Positions 32,548 to 43,656 of a stretch of 64,000 nt of DNA are shown here, one piece after another. The stretch is from Flammeovirga sp. OC4 (GTDB taxonomy: Bacteria > Bacteroidota > Bacteroidia > Cytophagales > Flammeovirgaceae). Every line of letters begins with the position of its first letter. Positions within the stretch are counted from its first letter, which is position 1. The notes below the pieces were generated by a model. That model made no database searches. It saw only the letters and a list, made by a program, of their open reading frames with translations, and was not told where the DNA came from. The position numbers and the translations under genes are program-made. The stretch spans positions 30,985-94,984 of the forward strand of contig NZ_JTAM01000037.1 of assembly GCF_000812565.1 (NCBI RefSeq), given 5' to 3'.

Positions 32548-33498
32548 TTACTTGCTTTCACGAACTTCTTCCGAAGGTCTTTTCCCAAGAAACTGCTTAT
32601 ACACTCTACTGAAATGTGATAAATCAGTATACCCTAGCTCAATCGCAATCTGAGTAAAATCATGATTCGTGGTTCTGATTCTTCTTTGTCCTTCCAATAC
32701 TCTCTGATGATTAAAAAACTGTAGAATTGGCATTTTAAAAACACTTTTAAATCCTCTCTGTAGCTTAGATTTACTCATTCCTTTTGAGGCACTAAGCACT
32801 GCTACATTAGGGATTTTAGTGAAGTCGGCAATTATTTCATCTTTCAATTTTAGCATCGTGTCTAAATCATCAGGATGAATGTCATAGGCAATATTCTTTA
32901 ACTTATTAGAAATTCCATGTGCTCTAAGTTTGGTGATTATTTCTATTCCTTTCGCTAAAAACAACCCTCTTCTCACTTCCATATCGTCCATGACTTTATA
33001 CATTTCATTAATTAAAATATCAATCTCCAAAAGCATTGGACTATAATAAAACCATGGTTTAGGATTTGATATTAATTGATAGAAATCAGAGGACTTATCT
33101 GTCCCTAGTAAGTCGTAAACCTCTTTGGGGAAACGGATAAAAAACCAACTCATCTTTACATTTGGAGGGTATACTATTTTAAATTTCTGAAGATTGTTAT
33201 AAATATAAATGCTATTTTTTTGATTTGCATTTTCATTGTTAAAGCCACCGATAAGGCCGATACGAATACTCACAAATTGACGATCAGAAACAGGGTTATT
33301 TTCAAACACCATTTCTTCATTTAGCTCCAACTCTGTAATACCAATATAAATGCTATTCATATATCCGAAAGTCAAAGATGTCAACTTTCCAATAGCGTTA
33401 TCAAATGAAAACTCTTCTCCGTCCCAATGTCCATTGAATTGTTGGGCGAGGTGCTCGAAAAACAAAAGTGGATTAGATTCATCTCCTTTAACTATCAT
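32548..33498 (-). CDS. AraC family transcriptional regulator, module 3
   Basis: A 316-residue sister of the two regulators above with the same layout: variable ~225-residue N-terminal domain (VSIRIG, NSIYIYNN, MSWFFIRFP) and C-terminal HTH pair (SKGMSKSKLQRGFKSVF; DFTQIAIELGYTDLSHFSR). The N-terminus is shorter by ~15 residues. It probably regulates the OMP at 31178 on its left, sulfatase 3, or both. It reads leftward and its start is 156 bases from the ABC-F gene's stop. Confidence 0.9.
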   Translation of the reverse strand: MIVKGDESNPLLFFEHLAQQFNGHWDGEEFSFDNAIGKLTSLTFGYMNSIYIGITELELNEEMVFENNPVSDRQFVSIRIGLIGGFNNENANQKNSIYIYNNLQKFKIVYPPNVKMSWFFIRFPKEVYDLLGTDKSSDFYQLISNPKPWFYYSPMLLEIDILINEMYKVMDDMEVRRGLFLAKGIEIITKLRAHGISNKLKNIAYDIHPDDLDTMLKLKDEIIADFTKIPNVAVLSASKGMSKSKLQRGFKSVFKMPILQFFNHQRVLEGQRRIRTTNHDFTQIAIELGYTDLSHFSRVYKQFLGKRPSEEVRESK

Positions 33499-33594
33499 GC
33501 TTTTTTCTTCGTTTCGTGATCGTGTAAATGATGCTTACAATTTAAAAGATAATCTTATTAGTGACCAATCCTTATCTCCCCATTTTTTTTAAAC

Positions 33595-33633
33595 AAAAAA
33601 GCACCAAAATGGATATACCACTTTGATGCTCTT
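33595..33633 (-). terminator. Terminator of the ABC-F gene
   Basis: AGCACCAAAATGG (33600-33612) and CCACTTTGATGCT (33618-33630) pair over 13 bases; two of the pairs are G-U wobbles on the minus strand. The hairpin is followed leftward by a run of six T (AAAAAA at 33595-33600 on the plus strand). Confidence 0.75.
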
Positions 33634-33653
33634 AAAAGATCTATGATTAAATG

Positions 33654-35294
<1,641 letters not shown>

Positions 35295-35302
35295 TTAAGG
35301 TG

Positions 35303-35334
35303 CAAAAGTATGAGAATGTTTCAAGTAGTACAAA
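35303..35334 (-). promoter_or_regulatory. Consensus Bacteroidota promoter of the ABC-F gene
   Basis: On the minus strand TTTG (35331-35334) and TACTTTTG (35303-35310) are separated by exactly 20 bases, matching the phylum consensus. It lies 32 bases before the ATG at 35270. Confidence 0.85.
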
Positions 35335-35416
35335 GAGATGGTATAAATACTTCTGAATGTGGGGAAATTTCTATAGAATTTTCCATAATTGAATCTATAA
35401 TTCTATTTATAAATAG

Positions 35417-35455
35417 AAAATCACCAATGAATCAATAAAACTCATTGGTGATTTT
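35417..35455 (-). terminator. Terminator of the Kelch/IPT lipoprotein operon
   Basis: Perfect 14-base arms AAAATCACCAATGA (35417-35430) and TCATTGGTGATTTT (35442-35455) with an 11-base loop, about 84 bases beyond the stop at 35539. Confidence 0.8.
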
Positions 35456-35538
35456 AGATAAAAACTCTCCTAATATCTTTATAGTAAGTTTTTTATTACT
35501 AGGGATTAGATCCTTTTATAAACGGCTTAACAATACTG

Positions 35539-37737
35539 TTAATCTAATCCATTGGGGTCATAACACCACACTTCATTGGTTAATGTTACTCCATTTTCAC
35601 TCATCTTACACCCTCCCAAAAGGTAGATTTTCCCATCTACTTCAAAAGCTGTAATCCCCATACCATACTCAATCAATTCAGTTTGTTTTTTATCTGCACT
35701 ATGACTGTTATCGTCACCTTTATAGATCAACCCAAAACTGTTCGTAGTTTCATATCCATAACCTGAGTTCCCAAAGAATCCATATAAATTATCATTTAAT
35801 AGTACTGAAGCACCATGATATCCCGTATTTCGCGTTGACAATCCAAAATAAACATCATTACCAACTACTTCTCCTAGTGCACCTCCCGCTCTTATCGGTA
35901 TAATATGTCTTCGATCGACAACACCCATTTGCAAACCTAAGTACAAGAACGATGGTCCTCCATTATTTTTTACAAAATCTGTTAAACGAGGCATTACTTC
36001 CCAAGTGTTTGAAGCCTGATGGTATATCCAAGCCTCGTTATTTTGATGATCATTCAGAACAGGACTTCCTGATTTCACACCTCTTAAACCATAAGCAAGG
36101 TAGCCTAGTTTTCTAGTTTCATCTGAATATGCACTGACTGAGTAAGCGGGGTGTCCCGGGTAATTTGTGATTTCCTCCCAAGTATTTGACGCCGGATCGT
36201 AAGCATAGAAATCGTTAAAATTCTTGTCTCTATCATTAGGTTTATCATTAAACATATAAAAATCATGTGTTCCTAAACCTAGATACGCCTTATCTCCAAT
36301 GGTAAATTCAGACGCTCTCACTCTACCCACTGCAGGGAAGTCCGTTTTCTTTGTCCATGTATCATTTTTTGTATCATACTCCCATATATCTTTTTTGAAA
36401 CCACTTTTCTTGGAAGTTGCCCCCAAACCAAAATAACCTTTTCCGTTGACTGCAAATGCCACTCCTCCCCATCTTGCTTCACCAGGAAAGTCCTTCATTC
36501 TAGTAAAGTAGCCTTTATTTCTAAATGGAATTGTAAACTCATTAGAGAAGGTATCATTTCTTTGTACTTTAATCTTTAAATCTCTCAGCGGAATATTTTC
36601 ATAACGTTCTGCAACTAAGTAATCTTTATAATTAAAATAAATCCGATTCCCCAAAGAGCTTACAGAATAAAATTCATCTGGTAATTCCTCTTCATCTACA
36701 TAAAGTCGAAGCTTACTAGAACTATTTTCAATCAAGCCTTTCCCATATATATAAACTGAATAATTTTTTTCTGATAAGGTATCTAAAGACATAGAATCAA
36801 TTTCAACATAAGGCACTTCGTATCGTTCTCCCAATAAAATTTCATGGCCATGTACCTTTAACTTTAGCTGTATATTTCTATCCCCGATATTGGTTGGAAT
36901 TCTGCATTCAATCTTTGTATTAGTCTGTCTAAAATCAAACCCTTCCGCTATTTCTTTATTATTGGCAAACAGCTTAGTTGTCCTATATTCAGTACCGAAG
37001 TTAACACCTTCAATGACGAAGCTTTCACCACCATATAATTTCTGGGGAGAAAATGATAATACTTTTGGTACATTATAATCAAAATAAAGCCTATTGGACT
37101 CATATATATTGCCGTTCAAAATGGAAAAGTAAGAAGATGGTTTCGGGTCTTCTTCATAAAGCATTAGATCCTTATAAGTACCTTCATGATCTATATCTCT
37201 ATCAAATACTTTTCCTCCTCTTAACAAAACTACTTCATCTAATCCTGCTTTATAAGCTATTAAAAGGGAGTCTCCCCAACTATATGACGGTTTATCTAAA
37301 GTCAGTAATTCCGAAAAATAAATGGCTCTATAAGGTGTAATCGAAGTATCAGAATAAAATACTTCATTTTCAGTTTTTACAAAACCTAAAGCATAAATCT
37401 CATTATCAATTACAAAATCATGTTTCTTAACAAGTGTAGTCTTTTGTACTGGGTATCCACTACTTGAATCCAAAAGGACCTTAAGACTTTGGTCTATATC
37501 AAAATTTTTATCTTGCGAAAAGAGCACTCCTATCTCTTCTACCTTGTGTTCAATAGGTTCTTCTATTTCAAATAATACATGAACGGAATCTTTTGAGATA
37601 CGATTCAAACCGTAGAATCTAAAACTAGGAGGTATAATTTCCTCTGGAATTTCTTCTGGTTCTTCATCTAAAAGGTCATTTTCATTCTTTGAACAAGAGA
37701 AAATTCCAATCATAAGAATTAATATAAAAAATCTCAT
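35539..37737 (-). CDS. Kelch-repeat and IPT/TIG domain lipoprotein
   Basis: From the ATG at 37737 the lipoprotein signal MRFFILILMIGIFSCSK gives Cys 15 as the lipidation site; an upstream Met at 37767 overlaps the preceding gene's stop and is less likely. Next come an IPT/TIG immunoglobulin-like domain (VPKVLSFSPQKLYGGESFVI) and, from about residue 420, Kelch repeats (GKGYFGLGATSKKSG; DIWEYDTKNDTWTK; DKAYLGLGTHDF; FYAYDPASNTWEEI; KIYLLGGCKM). The Kelch part would form a beta-propeller for protein or sugar binding at the cell surface. The gene follows the large LRR protein gene by about 30 bases in the same transcript, so the two may form a surface complex. Confidence 0.85.
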   Translation of the reverse strand: MRFFILILMIGIFSCSKNENDLLDEEPEEIPEEIIPPSFRFYGLNRISKDSVHVLFEIEEPIEHKVEEIGVLFSQDKNFDIDQSLKVLLDSSSGYPVQKTTLVKKHDFVIDNEIYALGFVKTENEVFYSDTSITPYRAIYFSELLTLDKPSYSWGDSLLIAYKAGLDEVVLLRGGKVFDRDIDHEGTYKDLMLYEEDPKPSSYFSILNGNIYESNRLYFDYNVPKVLSFSPQKLYGGESFVIEGVNFGTEYRTTKLFANNKEIAEGFDFRQTNTKIECRIPTNIGDRNIQLKLKVHGHEILLGERYEVPYVEIDSMSLDTLSEKNYSVYIYGKGLIENSSSKLRLYVDEEELPDEFYSVSSLGNRIYFNYKDYLVAERYENIPLRDLKIKVQRNDTFSNEFTIPFRNKGYFTRMKDFPGEARWGGVAFAVNGKGYFGLGATSKKSGFKKDIWEYDTKNDTWTKKTDFPAVGRVRASEFTIGDKAYLGLGTHDFYMFNDKPNDRDKNFNDFYAYDPASNTWEEITNYPGHPAYSVSAYSDETRKLGYLAYGLRGVKSGSPVLNDHQNNEAWIYHQASNTWEVMPRLTDFVKNNGGPSFLYLGLQMGVVDRRHIIPIRAGGALGEVVGNDVYFGLSTRNTGYHGASVLLNDNLYGFFGNSGYGYETTNSFGLIYKGDDNSHSADKKQTELIEYGMGITAFEVDGKIYLLGGCKMSENGVTLTNEVWCYDPNGLD

Positions 37738-37766
37738 GACCAACTGTTTTGATAAATATGTCAACA

Positions 37767-40700
37767 TTATTTTTTGATAATTTTATACTGTTTAGCCATG
37801 GTATTATTTTTTGCTTTAAGTAGATAAACTCCGCTTTTTAAATGGCTTAAATTGATTGTTTTTTGTTTACCTCCAGTGTAAACTAATTGCCCATTGATAG
37901 TATAGATTTCAATGGTTTCAAATTGATAATCTAATGAAATCTGATCCTTAAATGGATTAGGATAAGGAGAAGACATTGCCCATTGCTCCTCAAGGCTATT
38001 GACAATATCATTTTCTAAATACAATTGATTGGATCGTAACTGAATCGATATATAATCTTCATTCAGCATTTTTAATGAAACCATATATCGTAATTCCTCA
38101 GCTTTTTCCAGTTGGTCGATAATGATATAAGGGGTGGCTGTTTCTACCATCCTTAGATTTGAATTAATATAAATATTCCATCTAAAAATTGTTTTAGGAT
38201 CATGCATATACTCTTCTTTGAGCTTTACTGTATCTCCAACCTGAATAAGTTCAAAAGAATCATTAGTAAGATTCAGTTTTTTTATTGGGCTTAACGCATG
38301 CTTTTTATTGAGTTTATTTAAATGATAAAAAGTGAGTTTATTAAAATAAAAATCTACTTCTTCTAACTCATTGTACGTCTCGAATAAGGGTGGAATTTCC
38401 TTTAATCGAGAATATCGAGATTCAATTTCTTTTAGTTTAACACAATATTTTATTCCTTCTGGTATGCTTTTCAAATCACCTTTCTCATCATCAATTTTAG
38501 ACATAAAAAGGTATTTTCTATCATTAATATAACCTTCATTTCTACTTATATAGAAATCATGATAAGAATAAGCAAACAACTCTTCCAGATCATCTCTCCC
38601 TAACTCTTCTAGTAACTTTTTACAATAATTATATTCTAAAACTGGCATATAATCTGTCGAGATAAATTCAGAAAAAGATTGAAGAGGAGATAAATAGATA
38701 TTATCGTCTTGAACAGTCAAATCAATTACCCTAATATTTGGCGTACCAAGTTCATTGAATTCATATGATGCTTGATCGTCCTTTCTTGTTACCAAAACAA
38801 TTTCAGCCTGCTTTATATATTCAGGAATGGTGAAAAACCAATTATCATTTTCTGCATCATACTCTACAGGAACTACACCTCCATTGATAATACCTTCCGC
38901 CAACAAGGTATCTGGGTCTGTTTCTTGACGGGGTAGAATTATCGTTTTTATAATTCCTTCATGTTGCATTCTTGGAAGCATGTAACGATAATTATTTGAT
39001 GATTTATGATGAACCGTAAAAGATATACTTTCTCCAATATTTGAATTGTCTTTTGTAATTGTACTTAGATTTTCATTTTCATTATAATTCCAATAAGAAG
39101 AAAAATACTCATCATCAATTAATAATTGATCATTTACAGAATAAACGAAAGTTGTATCACTGATATCATAATGAATTTCATAATCCTCCATGTTACCTCT
39201 TTGACCAAAGAAATTAATAGCTCCAAAGAAAGAAAGTTCCTTATTTTCATCATAGATTCGTTTAAAAGTCTCTGGTTTAATCTTACAAAAAGACAACTTA
39301 ATTTGATAGGAACTCAATTGATGCGTGATAGCCGGTGATATATCTGTAATGGATTGGTAAGACATGTGGAGATGATGTAAACGTTTAAAGTCCGCGATAA
39401 ATGAGGGTAATTTTCCGTGGAAATAATCTTGATCCTCCCTAAAAGAATTATCGCCAATACCATAAACATCTTTATATAGCCTACCATCACCTCCTTCAAA
39501 ATCTTTAAACTCTAATGCAGTCCAATCATTTAAATCCTTTTCTATAAACCAACTATCAAAAACTTTATATTGTGATAAATTAAAATGTTCGTACAAACGT
39601 TTTAATCGATTGTATGTTGGTAACAGTAAATCGCCTACAATAATTGAATGATTGGACCACCCCTTTATTGGGGCTATGTAAATAGTATCATTCGACACCA
39701 AACCAGATTTTACTAAAAATCTATCAAAAACTTTTCCTTCATCATCAACCTCTTCTCTAATGGTATTTTGATCAACATATTCTACAAACTTATAAGTATC
39801 GGTAACTTGTACTGATGAAAATTGGAAATAATAATGATTTGTTTTTTCATCGAATTTTCCGGTGACAACTTCCTGTTCAAAATCACCAACCAATCTTACA
39901 CTAGGTTTATCGGCGATGAAATGATTAGCTGGAAGCCCAATAGTTACTTTAGGAATTAACATTTCCTCATCTTCAGTAAGCAATTTAAGAGTATGATTGT
40001 TCTTATGGTTTAATGTTACCCTTAGATCAAACCCTGATTTTACCACATCAAAAGGGATTCTTACAGAATTTGTATCGGTCGTGGCATTATAATACCAAGA
40101 ACCCGCCGAACTCCATTGATAAATTGTTGTTTCTTCATTAGCATATTTGGGGTCAATGGTCGCAATCAAATGCAAACTATCATAGTCAAACTGATAACTG
40201 ATACTCTCTTTTAATTTCTCCTGATTTTTCATTGTGATAAAGACATAGGGGTTTATATCCTTCATTTTTTCTACGAAAAAATCATAATCTTTAAAATCCA
40301 ATGCATTATTTGAGACATCCAAATTAGTAAGCTGGCGTAAAGTACAAACCTCTTCTGGTATTTCACTAAGATTTAAACCCACTAAAAAAAGCTCTAACAA
40401 ACTTTCAGCATTCTCCAAAAAACTAAAATTACCCACCTGAGAATCAATAATTTTCACTGAAGACAATGTACTTGGTAAACTGCCCACTATTTCATCAATT
40501 TTTGATTCTTTGATCATCAGTGTTTCAAGTTGTTCAAGCTTCGATAAATTATTTCTTAAGAAGCCTGCTCCATCCGTCTTATTCAGTATTAAACTCTTCA
40601 GTGTAGGTACGGCTGGTATTTTCATATCACTATTATTCTTAAAAGAAGAATAGTAGATCGATATTTTCTCTAACTTTTCTAATCGTTGAAATGATTCAGT

Positions 40701-42047
40701 ATCAACATCTCCTATGACCAAAGCGGCAAGGTCAATTTCTTTTAAATGATTAAAATACTTGATATAATCTCCTATGACCAAATAAGAAATACTGTAATAA
40801 AAGTCGATTTTCTCTGTTCGAATGTATTCATGACCATAAATATCTTTAGCCTTGAAATTATCATTCAAGTATTCTCTTCCTAAAGAGCTTTCCAATCCCC
40901 CTCCTGTATTAGCTCTTAAATCATCCCATGCTCTTAATTCTAAAGGAGGTACGTTCAACTTATAATGATTAGAATTTAGCCATTGAAAAGCATCTGTTGA
41001 AAATGTTGAAGAATAAGCATTTACTTCCAGGAATTCAGACACTTCTCTACGATAATCATCTTTGAAGTACATGACTACGATATCGAAATTATCAAAAAAT
41101 GGTTCTACCCAACATTCATAACCATTTTCTGTTTTTTCCATTCTCACAAAAGGATTCTCGAAAGGCCCTGAAATATAAAAATAGGGATCTAGTAAGTTTT
41201 CTAAATTAACATCACTGGTAAGAGTAATTTTATAAGGAACTCTTTGTTTGTGTATTTGAGTTTTATATGCTACTTCATAGTCACTATTGACTAACTCACA
41301 GTAGTATTCGTCACCTTTATTCTCTTCGTAATTGTAAGTGATACTTTCCGTATCTAAATCCATTAACTCTCCATTTTTATACCATTTATATTCGGTATTT
41401 TCCCCTCCAATATTAGAAGATAATGTTACATTTTTCTGTACTGGGTCATACGTCGCAAAGAGTGCTCTTTCTTCATTAAAATCATCGTAAATGGAGTACA
41501 TTTTAATCTCTTCATGGTCTTTTACTGCAGACAAATCCAAATTATCAAAATCTTCAAATGACAGTAAGTTTTCAAAAAGATCAAGGTATCTCAAATATGC
41601 CCACTGCCCTGCCTCCATTTTTGGCAAATCCGTAATTCTATTCCTGGAAAGCCTCAACGAATACATTCCTTCAATACTATAAATAGACTGGGGGATCGAT
41701 AAAATATAATTCGTCTGAAGATTCAGGCTTTGCAATGTTTTTATATTAGCAATGGATGAAGGCACATGTCCTCTGAGGTTATTAAAGTTTAAAATAATCT
41801 CTGACACTCCAAGGTAGGTTTCTCCACTCTCTCCTAAGAAGTACTCTAACTTGATTCCTTCCCACTCTGAAACATCAAGATCAGATTTCCAATTATCATT
41901 CGATTTCCAATTATCTCCATTAAGACTATCATAAAAATCAAGAAGTGCTTCGTATTGTTCAATAGGAACACCGTGTGAAAATTCTTGTGCTTTAACAAAA
42001 GAAGACACTAATATAAAGTACAATAACAGTAATAGTTTACTACGCAT
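37767..42047 (-). CDS. Giant leucine-rich-repeat T9SS surface protein, 1426 aa
   Basis: A signal peptide (LLLLLYFILVSSFVKAQ) and a C-terminal T9SS type A domain (YPNPFKDQISLDYQF to YKIIKK) mark it for secretion across the outer membrane. The N-terminal region has an LRR cap (LLDFYDSLNGDNWKSNDNW) followed by leucine-rich repeats (SLNLQTNYILSIPQSI; SLRLSRNRITDLP). Further repeat groups recur twice in the middle and late parts (LTNLDVSNNALDFKDYDFF; HGKLPSFIADFKRLHHLHM; LEEVDFYFNKLTFYHLN), separated by Ig-like beta domains. This suggests internal multiplication of an LRR-plus-beta unit. A binding or adhesion role is likely; no catalytic motif was seen. Confidence 0.88.
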   Translation of the reverse strand: MRSKLLLLLYFILVSSFVKAQEFSHGVPIEQYEALLDFYDSLNGDNWKSNDNWKSDLDVSEWEGIKLEYFLGESGETYLGVSEIILNFNNLRGHVPSSIANIKTLQSLNLQTNYILSIPQSIYSIEGMYSLRLSRNRITDLPKMEAGQWAYLRYLDLFENLLSFEDFDNLDLSAVKDHEEIKMYSIYDDFNEERALFATYDPVQKNVTLSSNIGGENTEYKWYKNGELMDLDTESITYNYEENKGDEYYCELVNSDYEVAYKTQIHKQRVPYKITLTSDVNLENLLDPYFYISGPFENPFVRMEKTENGYECWVEPFFDNFDIVVMYFKDDYRREVSEFLEVNAYSSTFSTDAFQWLNSNHYKLNVPPLELRAWDDLRANTGGGLESSLGREYLNDNFKAKDIYGHEYIRTEKIDFYYSISYLVIGDYIKYFNHLKEIDLAALVIGDVDTESFQRLEKLEKISIYYSSFKNNSDMKIPAVPTLKSLILNKTDGAGFLRNNLSKLEQLETLMIKESKIDEIVGSLPSTLSSVKIIDSQVGNFSFLENAESLLELFLVGLNLSEIPEEVCTLRQLTNLDVSNNALDFKDYDFFVEKMKDINPYVFITMKNQEKLKESISYQFDYDSLHLIATIDPKYANEETTIYQWSSAGSWYYNATTDTNSVRIPFDVVKSGFDLRVTLNHKNNHTLKLLTEDEEMLIPKVTIGLPANHFIADKPSVRLVGDFEQEVVTGKFDEKTNHYYFQFSSVQVTDTYKFVEYVDQNTIREEVDDEGKVFDRFLVKSGLVSNDTIYIAPIKGWSNHSIIVGDLLLPTYNRLKRLYEHFNLSQYKVFDSWFIEKDLNDWTALEFKDFEGGDGRLYKDVYGIGDNSFREDQDYFHGKLPSFIADFKRLHHLHMSYQSITDISPAITHQLSSYQIKLSFCKIKPETFKRIYDENKELSFFGAINFFGQRGNMEDYEIHYDISDTTFVYSVNDQLLIDDEYFSSYWNYNENENLSTITKDNSNIGESISFTVHHKSSNNYRYMLPRMQHEGIIKTIILPRQETDPDTLLAEGIINGGVVPVEYDAENDNWFFTIPEYIKQAEIVLVTRKDDQASYEFNELGTPNIRVIDLTVQDDNIYLSPLQSFSEFISTDYMPVLEYNYCKKLLEELGRDDLEELFAYSYHDFYISRNEGYINDRKYLFMSKIDDEKGDLKSIPEGIKYCVKLKEIESRYSRLKEIPPLFETYNELEEVDFYFNKLTFYHLNKLNKKHALSPIKKLNLTNDSFELIQVGDTVKLKEEYMHDPKTIFRWNIYINSNLRMVETATPYIIIDQLEKAEELRYMVSLKMLNEDYISIQLRSNQLYLENDIVNSLEEQWAMSSPYPNPFKDQISLDYQFETIEIYTINGQLVYTGGKQKTINLSHLKSGVYLLKAKNNTMAKQYKIIKK

Positions 42048-42228
42048 TTTTAGTTAAAGTTTGCCATTTATTTATTTAAATAAATAATGTTATGGTAGCT
42101 TATGTATTGAGGGACTAGGTCTTAGAATAGAATTAGAATGCTTTGTTCAAATTATAAAAAGTTCACTATTTAATACACCGTAACATTATCTTTTGAGTAA
42201 AACTAAATTATTTAGAAATAAATACCAA

Positions 42229-42260
42229 TTTGACTAGAATAAATAATAACTCTACATTTG
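42229..42260 (+). promoter_or_regulatory. Consensus promoter immediately before the ATG
   Basis: TTTG (42229-42232) and TACATTTG (42253-42260) are 20 bases apart, a full consensus match. The ATG of the 84-aa gene begins only 5 bases after the box, so transcription should start at or within the start codon. Confidence 0.8.
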
Positions 42261-42264
42261 CTGC

Positions 42265-42519
42265 ATGAATGATCAAATCGCCGTACTTCTGAAAAAGTAC
42301 AAAGACCTATCAAAGGAATCAGAGCATGAAGCTGCCGCTAAAATTGCCAAAGAATATATCTCAGGAAAATATAGAGAAAGAGTAATCGAGACTGCTTTTG
42401 AAATGTTAAATGAGGCTGATAAATACGATGAGGACCACCCACTTGGAGGGTATTATTATGTGATTTATGAAATGCTTCACGCTGGTGCTTACCTTCTAGC
42501 CAAAGAAGACAAAAGCTAA
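42265..42519 (+). CDS. Small helical hypothetical protein, likely leaderless
   Basis: An 84-residue soluble, acidic, mostly alpha-helical protein (AVLLKKYKDLSKESEHEAA; VIETAFEMLNEADKYDE) with an aromatic patch (GGYYYVIYEMLHAGAYLLA). No family was recognised. The next internal Met (about residue 47) would remove over half of the protein, so the first ATG at 42265 is the probable start. That leaves almost no leader behind the consensus promoter. It is a single gene with its own terminator, divergent from the LRR protein. Confidence 0.75.
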   Translation: MNDQIAVLLKKYKDLSKESEHEAAAKIAKEYISGKYRERVIETAFEMLNEADKYDEDHPLGGYYYVIYEMLHAGAYLLAKEDKS

Positions 42520-42540
42520 GGATATAAATTTTAGATAAAA

Positions 42541-42576
42541 AATAAGGCTACCTTTATAAAAGTGTAGCCTATTTTT
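42541..42576 (+). terminator. Terminator of the 84-aa gene
   Basis: AAGGCTAC (42544-42551) pairs with GTAGCCT (42564-42570), extended by A/T pairs with one bulge, and followed by ATTTTT. It starts 21 bases after the stop. Confidence 0.7.
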
Positions 42577-42682
42577 GATTGATAATTAGGTATCTATGTT
42601 TCTTATTTTTCCAATTAATTATTTCCATTTTTAATTTCATTCATTAGTCGTACAACAAGAAAAAACCTTACAAAAAAAATAA

Positions 42683-42925
42683 TTATTTTTTTAGAGCATC
42701 CTTTATTTTTTCTTTTTTATCATCCGAAAGCTTTAATTCTTCATCGCTTTTTGACATAAAAAAATGTCTTAAAGTATGGTCTAGTTCTTCAGATAAACGT
42801 TGGTACTTTTTACATTTTGCACATAAAAATACGTGAAGATCAAGCTGAAACTGCTCTTTTTTTGTGAGGCCGAAGATATCTTTCTTCTCAATAAATTCAG
42901 TAGCTTTTTTGCAAGATATTAACAT
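42683..42925 (-). CDS. Short zinc-finger anti-sigma factor-like protein
   Basis: This 80-residue protein has the zf-HC2 arrangement of zinc-binding anti-sigma factors: Cys5 then His31-x3-Cys35-x2-Cys38 (LDLHVFLCAKCKKY). A helical tail follows, with no membrane segment, so it is a soluble short form. It follows the ECF sigma gene by 12 bases. It probably binds the sigma factor and releases it on a signal such as oxidation of the cysteines. The C-terminal half is Lys/Asp-rich without a recognised sensor domain. Confidence 0.8.
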   Translation of the reverse strand: MLISCKKATEFIEKKDIFGLTKKEQFQLDLHVFLCAKCKKYQRLSEELDHTLRHFFMSKSDEELKLSDDKKEKIKDALKK

Positions 42926-42937
42926 AATTCTAAAGGG

Positions 42938-43483
42938 TTAATCTTGGAACCAATTCAGTTCTATACAATTTCTTAAATTTAACTTTGCGCGGTGAACGAT
43001 CTGCCAATAGTTTGACGTAGTAATCGAAAGTTCCTTACATATATCCCCCGCTTTTTTGTCTGTAAGGTATTTCCCTACTACAGCTGTCTTCCATTTTTGT
43101 GGTAATTTTTCCAAACATGACGCAAATGCTTCATTAAAACCAGGGTTATCCAACAGTGTCACATCCATAGTGGACCAAAGTGTTGGATTATTATGCTTAT
43201 CCCATGATTCGTTTTTTTGAAAAAAAGCAGACTGATTCTCATATTTTTCTTTTACCTTTTCTTTTCTAAAGTGGTCCATCATTTTATGTTTCAAAATAGA
43301 ATGAAGCCACGTTTTAGGAGAACTTTCTCCTTTGTAACGTTCTACAGATTGATAAGCCGCCACAAATGTGTCTTGTACTAAATCTTCCGACAAATGTACG
43401 TTTTGTGTTCTTTTTAAAGCCCAAGCAAACAATTCATCTGAATAGTCATTTACCCATTCAGATACGTTGTCAACAGTATCCAT
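42938..43483 (-). CDS. ECF (sigma-70 family) RNA polymerase sigma factor
   Basis: 181 residues with sigma region 2 (DELFAWALKRTQNVHLSEDL followed by VQDTFVAAYQSVERYKGE, then SPKTWLHSILKHKMMDHFRK) and region 4 (CLEKLPQKWKTAVVGKYL; GDICKELSITTSNYWQIVHR). The spacing is as in ECF sigma factors; region 3 is absent. The following gene encodes its likely anti-sigma factor. Regulon members cannot be assigned, but the genes at 43657 and 44391 lie next to it. Confidence 0.92.
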   Translation of the reverse strand: MDTVDNVSEWVNDYSDELFAWALKRTQNVHLSEDLVQDTFVAAYQSVERYKGESSPKTWLHSILKHKMMDHFRKEKVKEKYENQSAFFQKNESWDKHNNPTLWSTMDVTLLDNPGFNEAFASCLEKLPQKWKTAVVGKYLTDKKAGDICKELSITTSNYWQIVHRAKLNLRNCIELNWFQD

Positions 43484-43656
43484 AAAAAAGTGGTTTAAGT
43501 TACGAGAGCAGTTCTGAAACCGACATATTAGTGAAATTCAGAATACACTCTAAATAGTTTCAGTTCTAATATTACACTTTCTTTTTTTCTTTTAATACAA
43601 AATTTCTTTTTAGTTATCATTATATATACTTTCTATTTAATCAGAGCAGTAATTGT

